A stretch of DNA of 64,000 nucleotides, taken from contig JAAALK010000081.1 in assembly GCA_019279435.1 (NCBI GenBank), positions 24,722,949 to 24,786,948 of the forward strand, in the 5' to 3' direction. Source of the stretch: Zizania palustris. Lineage: Eukaryota; Streptophyta; Magnoliopsida; Poales; Poaceae. The translations under genes and the position numbers were made by a program. The notes beneath the pieces are model-generated. The model had not been told where the DNA came from and did no database searches. It worked only from the letters and a program-made list of their open reading frames with translations. Position 1 is the first letter of the stretch. The number at the start of each line of letters is the position of its first letter. Shown here one piece after another: positions 1 through 12,096 of the stretch.

Positions 1-2445
1 ATAGAGTTTGAATCCCCGGGATGTCGCAAAGGCAAGCAAAATCCTAATGGCCTCAAGGCGAGCAACAGGTGCAAAAGTTTCAGTAAAGTCAATCCCTTCT
101 AGTTGAGAAAAACCCTGAGCCACAAGTCTAGCCTTGTTTCTAATTATAGTCCCAACCTCCCCTTGTTTGTTTTTGAAAATCCATTTTGTTCCAATGAAAT
201 GAACATTTGGTGGAGGGTCAACTAAAGTCCAGACTTGGTTTCTCTCAAAATTTTCAAGTTCCTCATGCATGGCATTGATCCAACTAGAATCAGAAAGTGC
301 ATGGCTAACATCTAAGGGCTCGAAAGAAGCAACAAAAGCAGAATTAGTGAAATGAGCATGTGAACGCGTTACCCTTTGATCAAGCTCACCAATGATCTGC
401 TCTGGAGGGTGCATCCTTTGAACATGATGTGGAGCCTCGCGGCGGGATGCAGTCCCCCCCTCAACTTGTGCGTTGGAGTGGTCCAAGATGACCGATGTCG
501 AGGTAGTTGCTTTGGGACCCTGTGCCGAAGTAGTTGAAGCAGGGTTAGCTTCGGGGGTTGATGTCGAGGGTAGTAGGGGTTCATCCTCAAACTCTCCGGG
601 ATCTTCTTCTTCGAAGATTGTTTATTCCATGTCGTGTTCATTTGCCTGTTCAAAAGCAGAACTAACAGAGGGGGTTGATTCATCAAAAGTCACATCACAT
701 GACTCGATGATAGTGTTAGTCTCTAAGTTATAAACACGATAAGAATGACCATGTGTAGTATAACCCAAAAAGATCCCGTCAGAAGAACGCGACTCAAATT
801 TATCCAAATTACCACGTTTTAGGATAAAGCAACGATAGCCAAAAACTCGAAGATGAGTAACCTTGGGCTGTCTCCCAAAATGCAGCTCATAAGATGTCAA
901 GTTTAAAATTGAGCGCAAGAATATTCGGTTTGAGATGTAACAAGCAATGTTCATGGCCTCAGCCCAGAATTTTCTAGGAGTCCTATGCTCATCGAGCATC
1001 GTCCTAGCCATCTCAACCAAAGTGCGGTTCTTCCTCTCAACGACACCGTTCTGTTGAGGAACCCGCAGAGCAGAGAATTGATGTTCTATGCCATGCTCCA
1101 TGCAAAAGTCAACAAAGAGACTGTTTTTGAACTCGGTGCCATTATCACTTCGAATGAATTTCAGTGCACCAGGGAGTTCAGTGAAAAGTCTGAAAGCCAA
1201 GCTCCGAAAGTGTGAAAACACTTCATCCTTGCTGGCAAGAAAGAAGACCCAAGAGTAGCGAGAGAAATCGTCGACAATCACTAAAACATACCACTTGCCG
1301 CCTAAAGAACTCACCCGAGAAGGACCTACAGTGTCCATGTGGAGAAGTTCTCCGGGTTGTTCAGTCATCACTGTGGTGACTAGCGAATGCGAAGCAGCAA
1401 TCATTTTTCCATGTCGACAGGGAGCACAAACTAAATTCTTCTCAAACTTGAGCTTGGGCAATCCTCGGATCAGACCTAGGGCGCTCAGACGAGCGAGCAA
1501 CTCAAAGCTCATATGCCCTAGTCTCCTATGCCACTTCCAGAGCTCAGAAGTCGAATGTGCAACAAGACAATGAGAAGAACCAGATGACTCTGAAAAATCA
1601 GCTCCAAAAACTCTCCCAACCCTAAAGATCTTACATACTACAACGCCATCAGAATTGAGCACTTGCGAAGTATCGCGATGGAATCGCACTTCGAAGCCCT
1701 CATCAAGCAACTGAGATACTGAAAGCAAATTGTATCCTAGGTTCTCAACCAAAGCAACATCTTTGAGAGTGAAGTTCGAATTAATTCTTACCACACCTTT
1801 ACCTTTCACTCTACTCCTTCGATTGTTTTCGAAGGTGATATGTTCCCTTTACTTGGTTGTGGTGAGGCTGGAGAACCATGCTGCATCTTCGGTCATGTGG
1901 CCCGAATAACCGGAGTCCATGATCCACGTGCCCTCCAAGCCTCGATCTGTCACCTACACATGATAAGAATATCTCGATCGCTCAGTGCTGGGGTGAGTGA
2001 AAAAATGACGAGGCATCCAGCACGGAGTGACACGAGTAGTAGGTGCAGTAAAAGTAGACGGTCTACGCACATGATAATCAGAATGATGCAAAGTGCGAGG
2101 TCTACCTACATGCTGTGAACGAACAACATGTCGAGGTCTCCTACTCTGACGAGGTACAAAGCTACTCGCCCGAGGTCTACCACCATATGGAACATGGTGA
2201 ACACCGCGAGGAGCAAAACCTCTCCGAGAAGCACGAGGAGCCTCAAAAGCAGGACGATAGTAAAACTCAGACTCATGCAAACCTAAAGATGGGTAATGCA
2301 TGTCCTGGTAACTCATCGCCTGAGAGCGTCGCTCATCCTTGATGCGACGATAACAAAACCCAACCAAATGACTCGCCCGCTGACAGTAGGAACAATGAAA
2401 AATTCTCCTAGGGGCACTCTCATGGGTCATAGGAGCAACTCTCAC
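1..2445 (-). pseudogene. Copia-1 pol: protease, integrase, start of reverse transcriptase (broken)
   Basis: Reading on the minus strand, a frame from 2445 to 1954 begins the protease region and continues to a DSG-type aspartic protease motif near 1915. An in-frame TAA lies at 1849-1851. The frame 1809-622 is integrase: an HHCC zinc-binding region (HRRLGH, then CAPCRHGK), then DDE residues in DTVGP, SDNGTEF and VVERKN. A TAA at 622-624 interrupts the linker, after which the same frame runs on into reverse transcriptase (WINAMHEEL, GTKWIFKNK, NKARLVAQG, ETFAPVARLEAIR) to base 1. Two nonsense codons and one frameshift relative to gag make this a dead copy. The family assignment is certain; exact domain limits are estimates. 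Confidence 0.88.
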
Positions 2446-4406
2446 AGGCTCTTTGGGCTTCTTCTGAGTGGTTTTCTTGGGAGGATTTTTCTTGGCAGGA
2501 GGAGTGGTTTCTTTGGTGGTCGGGTAGGATTTTTGGCTGAAGGGGTGTCTAACAGAGCTCTCTCTTTCTCTAAGGTAGTGGGTGAGGTGAAAACAGTTTT
2601 GTTCTTACTGTCTGAAGAAATTCTCTCAAAACCCAAACCTAGAGCTACCCCTGCTCTGTCAGCACACATCTTGGTTTTAGCCAAGAGCAGATCCATCCTA
2701 TCCTTTCCCTCAGTGCATTTGTTAATCATGGACAGAAGGTATTCATTTTCAGACATGAGGTTCTCAGCTCGCTCTCTAACTTTGCCTAGCTGGTCCTTAA
2801 GGGTAATGCACGTGTCACAAACAGGCTGCACATCCTTAGAACTACCGGCCCTCTCCAATCTAGCCTCTAAATCATGAACATGTTTATCACGTAAATTAAT
2901 GCTCTCGCGCAATAAAGAACAGTTCATGCATTCAATATTATCAAGAGGTCTAGAATCCACCACCAAAAACTGCTTATGTGCAGTCTCAAGCTCAGAAAGA
3001 GTTTGAGCATGTACAGAATGCAACTGAGCAAGCTCACTCATGACTACAATGCAAGATTCACATTCAGCATCATTTACTTTAGACTTAAGCATGACATATT
3101 CAGTAGAAACAGATTCTAGCCTAAGTCTAAGGTCTTTTCTTTCTCTAGCGGCTTGCACAAGTAATCTATCCTGACCAAGAACTACTTCATTCAGCTCATC
3201 TAATTTAATTAAAAGCTGGTCAGATGATAGAGGTACCTCAGATGAGTCAAGCTCATCGCCACTGTGATCGCTGTCGGCCATGAAGCAAAGGCCGGTGAAG
3301 TCTCGTCCCTTCTTGTCCTCCTTTCTTGGGGACCCCTCCTCCTCAGAGCTCGACTCCTCAGTTGAGGAAGTGTCGATGTCGCTGAGAGCAGCAACAAATG
3401 CTCTGGAAGCGGCTTTGGCTACTCTCTTAGCCACCTTGCCGCGCTTGCCCTTCACAAAGGGTTTCCTCTCCTTTTTGTGGTATTTGGGGCGCTCACTCTC
3501 ATCTCTCTTCTTGAGCTTAGGGCAATTTGCCTTAATATGAGAAGTGTCACCACATTCAAAGCAACCACTAAAACCACTTCTCCTCTGATCCCGTCTCTCA
3601 TGATGAAAACGGGTGAACCTTCTGGCAATGAGAGCAAGCTCATTATCATCCAGAGTGTCCACCTGCTCCTTTGTGACGAAGACCAGGGAGGACAAAGCAA
3701 AACCATCCGCAAGAACACAAGTACCAGATGTGCTTGGTTCTACAGCGGTGCCACGGCTAGTGCTAGAAACCAATGCCAATGGCTGTGGCAAAGAGCTTCT
3801 GTGCACAGCAAGAGATGCCTTGGCAATCTCTGTGGACTTCAGCTTGCTGAAGAGCTCATCACAGGTCAATGTGTCATAACCTGCAGACTCCTCAATGCTG
3901 GATATCTTCACATCCCATATGGTATGGTCAAGAGCATAGAGAAGCTTGATAGCCCTGTCATGATCATTGTAAGCAAGCGTCCCGTTGGACCGCAAGTTAC
4001 TCACTATAGCATCAAAGTGCGAAAACATGGCATCTATAGATTCACCAGGTGCCTGCACAAACAGCTGATACTGTTGATTGTATGTGCTTTGGCGTCTGGC
4101 CTTGATCTGAGTAGAGCCCTCATGAAAAATAGTGAGAGTGGTCCAAATTTCCCTAGCAGTCCTATGGTGTTGCACCCTATCGAACTCACTCCGGCGCAAA
4201 CCAATGAACAGTATATTCCTAGCCTTGGAGTTGACATTATACTGATCTTTCTCTGTTTGAGAGGTGCGAGTCTCAGGGATGGAGTATTGTGAGTCCACAA
4301 TCTCCCAAATTGTATTTCCTTGTCTTAACAAGTAAGCCTCCATGCGCACCTTCCAGTATGCAAAATCAGTCCCATCGAACAGAGGAATTTTACTAGCTCT
4401 GTCCAT
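2442..4406 (-). CDS. Copia-1 gag, 654 residues, long open frame
   Basis: This structural gag protein would coat element RNA in cytoplasmic particles. The N-terminus (DGTDFAYWKVRMEAYLL) is typical of copia gag of the UBN2 type. A CCHC zinc knuckle, CFECGDTSHIKANCP, lies near residues 285-300. The C-terminal half is acidic and then heptad-rich (about residues 400-600), predicting a coiled coil, as known for Sireviruses. The ATG at 4406 is chosen because it is the first after the primer-binding site, 52 bases away. The frame ends at 2442 in a lysine/proline-rich stretch. The protein continues in another frame from about 2540, so a frameshift separates gag from protease. Confidence 0.88.
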   Translation of the reverse strand: MDRASKIPLFDGTDFAYWKVRMEAYLLRQGNTIWEIVDSQYSIPETRTSQTEKDQYNVNSKARNILFIGLRRSEFDRVQHHRTAREIWTTLTIFHEGSTQIKARRQSTYNQQYQLFVQAPGESIDAMFSHFDAIVSNLRSNGTLAYNDHDRAIKLLYALDHTIWDVKISSIEESAGYDTLTCDELFSKLKSTEIAKASLAVHRSSLPQPLALVSSTSRGTAVEPSTSGTCVLADGFALSSLVFVTKEQVDTLDDNELALIARRFTRFHHERRDQRRSGFSGCFECGDTSHIKANCPKLKKRDESERPKYHKKERKPFVKGKRGKVAKRVAKAASRAFVAALSDIDTSSTEESSSEEEGSPRKEDKKGRDFTGLCFMADSDHSGDELDSSEVPLSSDQLLIKLDELNEVVLGQDRLLVQAARERKDLRLRLESVSTEYVMLKSKVNDAECESCIVVMSELAQLHSVHAQTLSELETAHKQFLVVDSRPLDNIECMNCSLLRESINLRDKHVHDLEARLERAGSSKDVQPVCDTCITLKDQLGKVRERAENLMSENEYLLSMINKCTEGKDRMDLLLAKTKMCADRAGVALGLGFERISSDSKNKTVFTSPTTLEKERALLDTPSAKNPTRPPKKPLLLPRKILPRKPLRRSPKSL

Positions 4407-4457
4407 GTCGCCAACAGATCACAAAACCGGTTAAGGTCAACTGGTGATCTTAACCTA

Positions 4458-4468
4458 CTCTGATACCA
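4458..4468 (-). other. Primer-binding site of copia-1 (initiator tRNA-Met)
   Basis: On the minus strand this reads TGGTATCAGAG, the standard complement to the 3' end of plant initiator tRNA-Met. It lies two bases inside the LTR boundary at 4471. Confidence 0.9.
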
Positions 4469-4470
4469 AT

Positions 4471-6464
4471 TGTTGGACCGAAAATGGCGACCAGAGGGGG
4501 GGGGGGGTGAATGGGAGCTTTTAAAAACTAGGGCTAAAAATAGCCTTCGGTTTTAAATCTGTCTACTGCGGAACAGGCTTCGAACACCAACCTTCGAAGG
4601 TCTGGTTCAGAGGTATTTGACAGCTCCGAACACAGGCTTCGCAAGGAGTAAAAGTCCGAAGTCAAGAAGACTTCGCTCCACACGCAACCCCGAAAAATCT
4701 ACTCTGCTAAGTTAGTGCAGGCTCCGCACACAGGGTGCTTCGAGCAGCCTTCGCACTTCACACTTCGCAAGAGTGAACTACCCTCTGAGGACTTCGACCA
4801 AGTACTTAGAAACAGCAACTGGTGCTGGGCTTCGTACACCGAAGGTCAAAACACACACTAACAGACTTCGCTAGGGGCTTCGACACAAGAAGCAAAACGG
4901 GCTACGATCAGGGCTTCGCTAGTAAGCAGCGAGGTCTAGCCTCCTGTTACACAGAGCGAACGCACACTGAAAAACACACTTCGCACAAAACACCCTTCGC
5001 CTAGCCAGGCTTCGGTGCACTACAACTAGCGAGGTATGTAAACAAGCTCAAGCAGAAAGACAACACAGAAGCAGGGCTTCGCCGCTTGAACAAGGAACAC
5101 AGTAAAATGAACTCACTGGATGAATTGAAAGAGTGGAGGCTAGTACAAGAGCTCAACAGTAAATGCTCAAAGTGTTAAATGTTACCTACCCAGCTCCCAT
5201 ATTTATAGCCACTATTCATCCTAAGTGAAATGACTACTTTACCCCTAGGGTTTACACCAGTTTTGTCTCTACAGAACAAAGGGGTACAAAAGGTAGTCAA
5301 CTTTATTCTGGAGGCTTCTCTATCAGCTTTGCAGAGGGGACAACGTCAGCTTTTTGCAGAGCAGACAGTGTCAGCCTTTGCAGTCTTTGACCTTCTTGAA
5401 GCCTCCCTTCGCACGCGAAGGGTGCGGTAGCTTCGGCGAGAAGCCTTGAGCCTGACGGCCTTTGCTTCACCGAAGTAAGCCTCCGATATAGTGACGATTT
5501 TGAGCCGAAGCCGTCAAAGCCCTTGGGCCTTCGCACCACCACCTCCGGAGTGGACCACCACGGCTTCGCAGCTACTCCCAGCTCGAACTCCGTCAGTCCG
5601 TGTACCGAAGCCATGCATGGCCGAAGCACCACAAGTCAACTTCGCTCCGAAGCCAGCCTTGCTCCGAAGCCTTTCTCACTCTGAAGCCCCACCTTCGGAG
5701 TACCACCCTTCGAAGTCCCTCCTTCATCCAAGGCCTCCGCACGAAGCATTCCATGAGAACTTCATCACAGTGTCTCTCCCCGAGCACACTGCTCGATGAG
5801 CCTCACCCGGACCATGCCTTCGATGGGCCTCGACTTGTGAGACCTTCATCGGGTACCTTCGAATGTCTCCTTTCGGAGCACACTTCGAACTCCTTGCCTC
5901 CGCAGAGGACTTGAACCACCATACTCTGAAGTCACTCCTTCCGGAGTACCTTCGAAGTGCCTCGCCTCCGAGGACTTTGTCTCGGAGTACCTTTATCCGG
6001 AGCCACGCTCCGCACTTACTGCCTTCACCTGGTGCACCTCGACCCGAGGACCGACCTGGACCCCTTCGCAGCCACCGTGACGGAGCTCCCCGCTCCCCTG
6101 GCATCAAGCCTCTCGCTTGACCCAGGTTCACCTGCTACGAACCATCCGTCACCTCCGAAATCTCCTGCGCACCACATACAAACAGACAAGTGTGTCCAGT
6201 ACTCCGGAGACCTCTCCGGGTTAGCAGCCTTCGGTACACACTCCGGTGTACCGCCCAAAATAACGAGACCTTCGGTACGAACCCAATCATTGTGTACTGT
6301 CGGACCCCTTCGACAGGCACACTCCGCTGCAACAACCAAAGCAACCTCCAAACATCTTCGGAGATCCAACCTCCGAACCCCCTTCGGAGGTACCCCTTCG
6401 AACCAGAGGGTAATAGCCTGTCAATCACTCATCACAAACACCGAAACCAACCCTTGGTTTCTCA
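4471..6464 (-). repeat. 5' LTR of copia-1 (about 2.0 kb)
   Basis: In element orientation the LTR starts TGAGAAACC at 6464 and ends CCAACA at 4471, next to the primer-binding site. It is dense in CTTCG, TTCGAAG and CTCCG motifs, like the LTR of copia-3. A TATA-like TATAAAT on the minus strand (5207 to 5201) could be the promoter. A run of 10 or more G lies near 4496-4507, part of the GGGGGGTGAAT signature shared by the three Sirevirus LTRs here. Confidence 0.75.
5201..5207 (-). promoter_or_regulatory. TATA box of the copia-1 LTR
   Basis: TATAAAT on the minus strand within the LTR, about 730 bases before the primer-binding site. It is the best TATA match seen in this LTR. Confidence 0.45.
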
Positions 6465-6469
6465 TACGT

Positions 6470-7332
6470 AGTATTTTGAATTTTAAAAAATCAAGATCAA
6501 ACAAAAATTTAATCATTAATTTGCTTTCAAATCTATCTCATTTCTTCTCTAAACTCCAATTCCTCCTCTCAAAATATCCAATTTGTAAACACTATACGTG
6601 ATACTTTTTTCGAAATATTTTTAAATTTTTATCATAGCATCTTCATATCATATCATAACACCATCTTAAGTATAATATTTTTGAGAATTGTTTTGATTTT
6701 TTATAATTTAAAAACTATTAAAGTCTACGTTGTCGATAGAGTGTCGCAACCTAGTTTTTTCAAAATTTATTTCAATTTAGTTCATAAGAACTCAAAATAT
6801 AGTAAGAAATATGAATATGATTTTTCTATAATTTTTGATTCATTATTTTAGGCACTTGTAGTTCAAATGTCACATATTTCAATTTAAATCCTAAAAACAT
6901 ACTTAATGAATTAAAAATAGCAAACTGCACTAAATAAATGTTTAATTTTTACATGAGATAATATATGTTGTATTGTGAGTACAGAAAAAATTTCATGCCA
7001 AAACGAAATTGCAAACACATATAGACTTGAAACAAGGTTCACAAAAATAAAAAATATGTTTGCCAAGTGTTTTTGCCGAGTGTTTTTCAAAAAACACTCG
7101 GCAAACTCAATTTTTTTGTCCGCGCAAAAAACGCCGTTGTGACTCCCGTTAGTCTCAACTTTTCCGAGTGTATTTTTTTGTGGGCACTCGGCAAAGAATT
7201 GATTCGCCGAGTGTTTAAAGTTTGCCGAGTAATTTTGAAATAACACTAGGCAAAGTATCTTTTGCCGAGTGCCCGAGATATTGCACTCGGCAAAGGAGAG
7301 GATACTCAGCAAACTTTGAGTTTCCGGTAGTG
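6470..7332 (-). mobile_element. CACTA remnant a (GCCGAGTG family)
   Basis: The right end reads GTTTCCGGTAGTG at 7332, the inverse of CACTACCGGAAAC, which is also the left end of the CACTA element at 12993. Inverted GCCGAGTG/CACTCGGC subterminal repeats occur at 7075-7100, 7205-7215 and 7262-7300. Its AT-rich interior (6486-7010) is homologous, in reverse complement, to the repeat unit at 13250-13757. No left terminus is visible; the element stops at the copia-1 LTR, so copia-1 probably inserted into it. There is no coding capacity. Confidence 0.7.
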
Positions 7333-7335
7333 AGA

Positions 7336-8313
7336 AGCACCGGTGCTGCCACTGCGCCAAGCCCACCACCATTGTGCAGGGCCAGATCTGATGTTTTGCT
7401 GCTGGATTAGCCATATATACGGAGACTTGATGATTTGTGGCAAATTTTTTGGTCAGTTTGATTATTTTTCACTTACGCGGATGATGATAAATGAAACCCT
7501 CTGAATTTATGACAGTGAGTCAAAGCGACAAATAATCGAAACTATTTTTTAAGAGTGACAAATTATCAAATATTCATAATATTAAATTAGTTTCATTAAA
7601 TCCACCCTAGAATATTTATTATATACTATAAATATCAATATATTTTTAAAACTTTGTTAAAGTCCGAAAAGTTTGACTTCAAATAAGTAAGCCTACATCT
7701 TGTAACATGAAACGGATAGAATAATATGAAAATCCCCTGTGGGCCGGCCAAGATTTTGACCTAAATTAAACCTAGGTGCGTCCCTGACAATACTCTTTGG
7801 CAACATGTATATAAAGACTTGTTGCGTGATCAGTTTATTTTTATTGTTGAAGTCACCCCTCTTTGATTTAGAGCATCGATCCAAAAATTTGTGGATATGA
7901 TTTTAATTTTTCTCGAATATATTGCTCAGAAATTTGTGGTCAATCAGGAGTTCGTCAGTTCATTAACTTCCTCAACTTGACTTCTTCTGCCGTTGCTTTT
8001 CTTCTACTCCTTAATTTGCTCCTTTCGGTCTGTTGTTCTCGTCTTTGGGTTGTCCTCGATGAACAAGAAATCTAGTCAAAATGGGTTGCCTTCGCTTGAC
8101 TGCAACTTCACACCTTAGAATAGAGTTTGGCATCTCTCTTTTTCTCCAATATTGGAGTCCATAACTTCACATTGCCTGAACCTTTTTAGTTTTTAATGTG
8201 ATCTTTCCTAGTTAGCTCCCTGAGCTTGACTTCTGCCTGCTTTAGAGCAAGAAAGAAAGTCCACAAGACAATAGGGACATTACAATTGGAGCATCATACA
8301 AGTTTTAGTTTGG
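7336..8313. other. AT-rich intergenic stretch, possible Stowaway-like relic
   Basis: No gene is supported here. The part around 7640-7725 (AAAGTTTGACTT, then GAAACGGATAGAATA) loosely resembles the decayed terminus of a Stowaway MITE, but I see no matching second end. The remainder shows no recognisable feature. Confidence 0.25.
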
Positions 8314-8835
8314 CACTACCACACATATATAGATATACAGTGTCAGTTTTGTATAACGGCACTCGGTGAACAATTTCACCTATTTCAATTTAAATACTAG
8401 AAACATACTTAATGAATTTAAAATAACAAACTAAACTAAAAAAATATAAAAATTTTACGTGAGATAATATATATTGTGTTTTGAGTGCAAAAAAAATTTC
8501 AAGATAAAACCAAATAGAAAATATCACATAGGATCGAAACAAAGTTCATACACACAAAAAATATTGGGTTTTGCCGAGTGCTTTTCAAAAACCACTTGGC
8601 AAAACCACTATCTTTGCCAAGTGTTTTTTAAAAATCACTCGGCAAACAAAAAAAATATATTTTTGCCCATGCAAGAACATCGTCAATACATCCGTTAGTA
8701 CCGTTTTTTGTCGAGTGTATTTTCAAAAAACACTCGGCAAATAATTTATTCGCCGAGTGTTTATAGTTTGTTGAATTCATGAAAAAAACACCGCAAAATT
8801 TTTAACGGTCGGTGATTTTGGCTTTTCCCGTAGTG
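8314..8835 (-). mobile_element. CACTA remnant b (GCCGAGTG family)
   Basis: The right end reads TTTTCCCGTAGTG at 8835. GCCGAGTG/CACTCGGC inverted subterminal repeats lie between 8573 and 8760. The segment 8380-8520 aligns with the AT-rich unit found in remnant a and in the element at 12993. The left end CACTACC at 8314 is a poor partner to the right terminus and the 3-bp flanks differ (TGG versus ATT), so the left boundary is uncertain. Confidence 0.5.
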
Positions 8836-10641
8836 ATTCATGCTGTATTTAAATTTTATGTAATATAATAAAATAGTTTAAACTTTTATTTATAGTCTAA
8901 AATAAAACTAGATTACTCAACTAAATATATACTCTCGATCTATACACAACCGCAGATCCAGGATAGTTTGGAGCTAGGTTAGACAGGTTCTACAAAAATT
9001 CTTAATGTGGAGCTATGTCAAACGGGCAATAGTTACATATAAATAGTTTTCGAAGAACCTGCTTTATATTGCGACTTAATCTTTGACGAAGAAAGCTTTC
9101 AGCTATGTAACGGAATGATGTCAACATTCAGACTTGCTATACACACGTACCGTGTCTATACCTAACTTCCCCTCGATCATGCCAAAGACTCCGGAGGCAA
9201 GGCATTTCTTTTGTGTTGCCAAGTGCCAACAAGGTCACACAAAAACACCTTTTTGATCAGTTATATTACAAGGCTGGAGATATATATGATTCAGGTCAGA
9301 GCGCGTATATATCTTGCAAATTAAGTTCCACACGGAAGGTCGTCATGTACTCATATGTGCTATATATATATGCTAGCTATCTTCTCCTGAAGACTCAAGA
9401 AGGGTGAGACGATCTTGATACGATTGATCGAGGTGACGAATTTCTCCTCCACTAATCCAGTCTGCTGCCGCTGCAGCTGGATATATAGATAGATATGCAC
9501 CAAGCCATCCTCCCATATATATGGGCTAGTTAGCTTCTATGCTCTGCAAATCTATGTCTTCGGTTTCTTTCTTGTTTACATGCCACTTCGATCTCCATTA
9601 TTTACATGCTACAGGTGGATGAGCAGCTGAACAAGATTTTGCAGAGAGAATCATATATAGAGAATAATATATCTGAAACTTACACGAGTACGTGAAGAGA
9701 AACCAAAGGAGCTGAGGTAATTAACTTCCTTGTATCTTGCTTCTTGATAAGCAGGCTTTTTGTTGTTCAATATATCATGATGGAGATACATGAATTTTTC
9801 CGTTCTCTCAGAGGATCAAATTTCATTTTATCCCAATTAACTATACATCGATATTATATATTCAGTTAGTTCAACTTAATTCCAGTGCTAGCTCATAGGA
9901 TTTCTTTCATTAATTTGGCTCTCCATAGAAGAAAAATCTGAGCTAACTGCATGCCTACCTTTTTGTGTATATATGTTGCATATGATGCTCGATCAGCATG
10001 AATGAAAGAAAGTTCAATTCCTTTTGTATGTATGCGCATAACTTTATTTAGTTGTGGAAAATTATGCATTCCTTATGTCTTCCACTACTATGTCCATCGT
10101 CCTATTATATTACACCAAATGTAGTTTACAAACATCATCTAGCTGCATTTCAATGTAGTAGAGAGGCATGAAATCAACTCCTATATATTATTTTCATCTG
10201 ATTTTATTGCTATATACCGCAGGATGTCTAAAAGGCGTTGATCATTTACTCGATCTGGTGATTAATTAGATCATCATTGGATTTTATTTTTTTAGTAGGC
10301 ATATATATCTAGCTATTCTACATATCGATCGTCAAATTAAGAACAGCATGAATTACACACTCGTGTGATCCTTTGCTTAAGCGACGACAGGCCGACAGGG
10401 AATCCAAATTGTGCCAATATATATGCTTTGCTAACAATTACAAGAAGCATCATATCAGAATATAACTCCTACATTATATTCTGTACTCTCGTAGATCAAC
10501 CTGTACATATCTTGATTCTGATTTGATACGATGCTGTTTCTCGAAGAAAAACGCTCCTTTGGACATAACGTTAAATTCCAGATGCCTTTCCAATTTATGC
10601 CCATTGTACGTGTACGTTCTAAGTTATAGTATACCTAATTA

Positions 10642-10643
<2 letters not shown>

Positions 10644-10679
<36 letters not shown>
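10644..10679. repeat. (TA)18 microsatellite
   Basis: An uninterrupted dinucleotide run of 36 bases, about 1.4 kb upstream of the VQ gene start. Confidence 0.95.
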
Positions 10680-10680
<1 letters not shown>

Positions 10681-11730
10681 CTTGTTGTTTTCTCTCTCTA
10701 CATGAAATATGCTTACTTCTAAGCAACTGCAAAATTAATAACAGTTTGTTTATGATTTCCTAGCAAGCATTTCACATAAAGTAAGAATTAAAACTGCCTT
10801 TTTTTCTTCAATAATTTTGTTATCAGGTATATATTAACAAAATGCGAACTGAGGTGTAGAATTAATAACTTACCAACTATACATGTATTTTCAGTATTTA
10901 TATACGGTGCCTTGAGAAATATATATGAACTAGACTGGGGTATATCTCTTTTGATAATGGAATTAAGGACGACATTTAAATCCCCGACCTCGATCTTAAA
11001 GTTAAAATTAATGATATTAACTTCATATATATATGTTTACAAAAAATGATTCTTCATTTAATTTTGGATTTGTTTACTGGATTTCGATCGAACAGGTCGG
11101 CGCGCGCGTCTCACTGCAGGCTGCAACTCGCTTGCAAATTAAGAATATTTATGCATTTATCACTGCACGATTAATTTGTCATAATATATATGGCCTCTAT
11201 CTCTGATTAACTTCTAATTTGATTAATTATAGTTCTACGGGTTACACTAATAGCCGCGCCTGTTTAATTACTACTACTATACGTACTAGCTAGCTGACAT
11301 GAAAAATGCTATTACCATGAATAATATTCTAAGCTCGGTGAAAATATGTATACATTAATACATAAATATGGAATTAATTATATTCTATCACGGTTTTTGC
11401 GAAATGAAAGTAGAATGTATTGTTCCAACATGAACACTTTATCAAAGGAAAAGCCGATCGAGTTCAGGCCCTACACTTTATTGGAATAAATTCTACACCT
11501 GAATGTGTATGCAGTACAAGTTTTTTTCATAATGTTTCATATGATTATATTACATACTTTAACAATCCCCATTTTGTTTTCGTGAGCTTAATTAGCTTTA
11601 TATATACTAGAGTATATGACTAAACTAATCAACTACTAAGTGTGAAAGAACATCTTTTTGCTGTCTAGAGCACACGCTATTAGTCCATACAAAAAATCCA
11701 TCATATTAATTAACATAGCAGAAGCAATTA

Positions 11731-11737
11731 CACGTGG
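11731..11737. promoter_or_regulatory. G-box/ABRE-like site upstream of VQ gene
   Basis: CACGTGG, a plant G-box core recognised by bZIP and bHLH factors, lies about 365 bases before the VQ start codon. A weak TATA-like ATTATAATAAA follows at about 11758. Function is inferred from motif and position only. Confidence 0.35.
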
Positions 11738-12017
11738 ATTGGCGTATAGCCCACTCCATTATAATAAACACGCCTTGGACGACTTTAATTAATCTCACAC
11801 GCTTGCTTGCTCTTGTCAACAAACAATGTACTCGCACTTCAAAGAATTGCATCTATATCAAGCCAAAAAGTTCAATAAGCAATCGTCGCTCTTCGACCTA
11901 GCTAGTCATTTTCATGATTTCATCTAGAACTGTATGTAATTCGCACGTCGCTATAGCTAGTTATCGTCATGACTTGATCAATTATTTTTCCTTGCAATGG
12001 TGAATTAAACCCTAACT

Positions 12018-12044
12018 ATGACTTCTCTTCTTCTCCGTGGTTGA
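12018..12044 (+). promoter_or_regulatory. Short upstream ORF in the VQ leader
   Basis: An ATG at 12018 opens an 8-codon frame (MTSLLLRG) ending in TGA at 12042-12044, 52 bases before the VQ start. If it lies in the mature leader it could reduce translation of the main frame. It is out of frame with the VQ coding sequence. Confidence 0.4.
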
Positions 12045-12096
12045 AGCACAGCCTTACCTGCGCAAACTGAGTTGGGATTGTATTCAGCTATCTGCC

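Larger units (their letters stand above)
1..6464 (-). mobile_element. Copia-1: Sirevirus-type Ty1/copia retrotransposon, cut by left window edge
   Basis: This is a minus-strand copia element. Reading leftward it has one LTR (6464 to 4471), a primer-binding site (4468 to 4458), gag, protease, integrase and the beginning of reverse transcriptase; the rest and the 3' LTR lie left of base 1. The order protease-integrase-reverse transcriptase defines Ty1/copia. The long gag with a coiled-coil C-terminal half and the roughly 2-kb LTR fit the Sirevirus (SIRE/Maximus) lineage. The reading frame is broken at several points, so this copy cannot make a complete polyprotein. The LTR end at 6464 is inferred from the CA dinucleotide and from the start of CACTA homology just beyond it; no second LTR is available to confirm it. 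Confidence 0.9.
8836..12017. other. Non-coding region upstream of the VQ gene
   Basis: About 3.2 kb of AT-rich DNA with no supported protein or RNA gene. It contains a TA microsatellite (10644-10679), many TATA/GATC-rich short motifs and a G-box (11731-11737). A stretch at 9617-9715 has splice-like borders (TACAG before, GTAATT after) but no recognisable coding content. The last several hundred bases should include the promoter and 5' leader of the VQ gene. Confidence 0.5.

Noticed and set aside
9607..9696. 29-codon frame with splice-like borders (MLQVDEQLNKILQRES)
   Set aside because: Too short, no recognised family, flanks give no supporting gene structure; mentioned only in the upstream region entry.
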